Shown here piece after piece: positions 55,945-56,776 of a stretch of 56,776 nt of DNA (position 1 is its first letter; every line of letters starts with the position of its first letter). This DNA comes from Hirudo medicinalis (taxonomy: Eukaryota; Annelida; Clitellata; Hirudinida; Hirudinidae). The notes beneath the pieces were generated by a model, which searched no databases, was not told the DNA's origin, and saw only the letters and a program-made list of their open reading frames with translations. The position numbers and the translations under genes were made by a program. The DNA is taken from contig MPNW01000673.1 of assembly GCA_011800805.1 (NCBI GenBank), forward strand, positions 34,604-91,379, given 5' to 3'.

Positions 55945-56776
55945 CCTTTCCATCAGACATCTTACTCCATCTGAAAGTTGTCACCATTTTGCTGCATTTA
56001 CCTCTGCCTGTCGTTTTATTGATGCACTGAGTGCGGGTGGTAAAGAACTTTGAGGGAGAAAGTCAAAAGTTTATGTTTTTTGGTTCCATCTTATTTTTGA
56101 ATCCCACCTAATTAAGAACTTTGGGAGTTGATTCCATTATGCTTGGGACTGTGAATTGGAGTGTAGCAGAAATTTTTCCAGTTGATGTTTTGTGCTAGTA
56201 GTTACGATGTCACTATGTTATTATTATTATTATTATTATCATCATCATTATTATTATTGTTCTTGTTGTTATTATTTTTACCAATAAGTAGAGGGATTGT
56301 TTGTTTTCTTAAAATTATTATTTGGTATTGTAATTAAATTTGTTGCTTGGATTTTATTTTTATTTATAATTTTTTAATGTTTTCAATCTATGGATGCTTC
56401 TTATCATTATTATTATTATTGTTGTTGTTTTTGTTATTATTATTATTATTATCTAGCTATTATTAAGTGGTTAAGCAATAATGATTTCCCTGTTTCAGGT
56501 AGCTTTAAATTATTAAATACATTATCTAAAAATTATTTATGTTGTGTTATTTAATATTTAATTACAATTAAAATGCAACATTAATTATTATTTTATTATA
56601 TTTAAATAAATTTGTTCAAACGCACAATTAAACTGCGCAAAGTTTTTAGACTTTAAACTATAATTCAAAAGAATTGTGAATTCAGTAGCTTATATCGGAA
56701 TTGATTAAGATACTCGAAAACGTTTTTGGAATTCAGTCAAAAGTACTGTGATTTGGTAGCGACTTCGTTTTATAAA
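55945..56776. other. MND1 3' flank, AT-rich
   Basis: MND1 3' UTR and AT-rich sequence with two TTA/TTG microsatellites (56218-56260 and 56405-56450). No further gene is visible before the window ends. Confidence 0.5.

Overview
This is AT-rich nuclear DNA from an intron-rich invertebrate animal. The evidence is GT..AG introns (about 50 bp to several kb), animal gene families (RBM15/spenito, NELF-A, ASPH, MND1, UBXN1, an ionotropic glutamate receptor), pervasive GAT/GAC microsatellites, and small DNA-transposon relics. A lophotrochozoan such as an annelid or leech would fit, but that is inference; no diagnostic marker is present. It is draft assembly: one 945-N gap (29892-30836) and single Ns at 1774, 3296, 34311 and 46142.

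Layout. 1-1.5 kb: a tRNA-like/SINE-like relic on the minus strand, then three exons of an unrecognised plus-strand gene. 2.0-4.8 kb (minus): a nine-exon ZYG11/ZER1-like leucine-rich-repeat protein with a shortened armadillo region. 6.7-10.6 kb (minus): two tandem DYRK/HIPK-like kinases with identical intron phases, one clearly more degenerate. 10.6-14.4 kb: mostly empty, with an unexplained pair of overlapping open frames on the minus strand and the last exons of an unknown plus-strand gene just before RBM15. 14.4-16.0 kb: intronless RBM15/spenito-like gene (+). 16.4-17.2 kb: ribosomal protein eL30 (-), with a candidate poison exon. 18.6-24.6 kb: aspartyl/asparaginyl beta-hydroxylase ASPH (-). 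25.1-28.3 kb: UBXN1 (+), divergent from ASPH. 28.9-35.8 kb and possibly beyond: a divergent ionotropic glutamate receptor (-) with trinucleotide arrays in its introns. 36-43.6 kb: repeat-rich stretch with a 830-bp TIR transposon holding a nested element, a second MITE, minisatellites and compound GAT/GAC arrays. 43.6-51.5 kb: NELF-A (+), twelve exons. 54.0-55.9 kb: MND1 (+), six exons.

The exon models for the ZYG11-like gene, both kinases, eL30, ASPH, UBXN1, NELF-A and MND1 were built by hand. Every junction keeps the reading frame, and all but the 5' ends of the first gene, the unknown gene before RBM15 and the glutamate receptor appear complete. The genes are not functionally linked; they are housekeeping, nuclear and signalling genes typical of an animal chromosome arm. 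The most interesting signals are the candidate eL30 poison exon with its hairpin, the glutamate receptor that seems to have lost its glutamate-binding signature, the asymmetric kinase pair, and the nested and TIR-sharing transposon relics.
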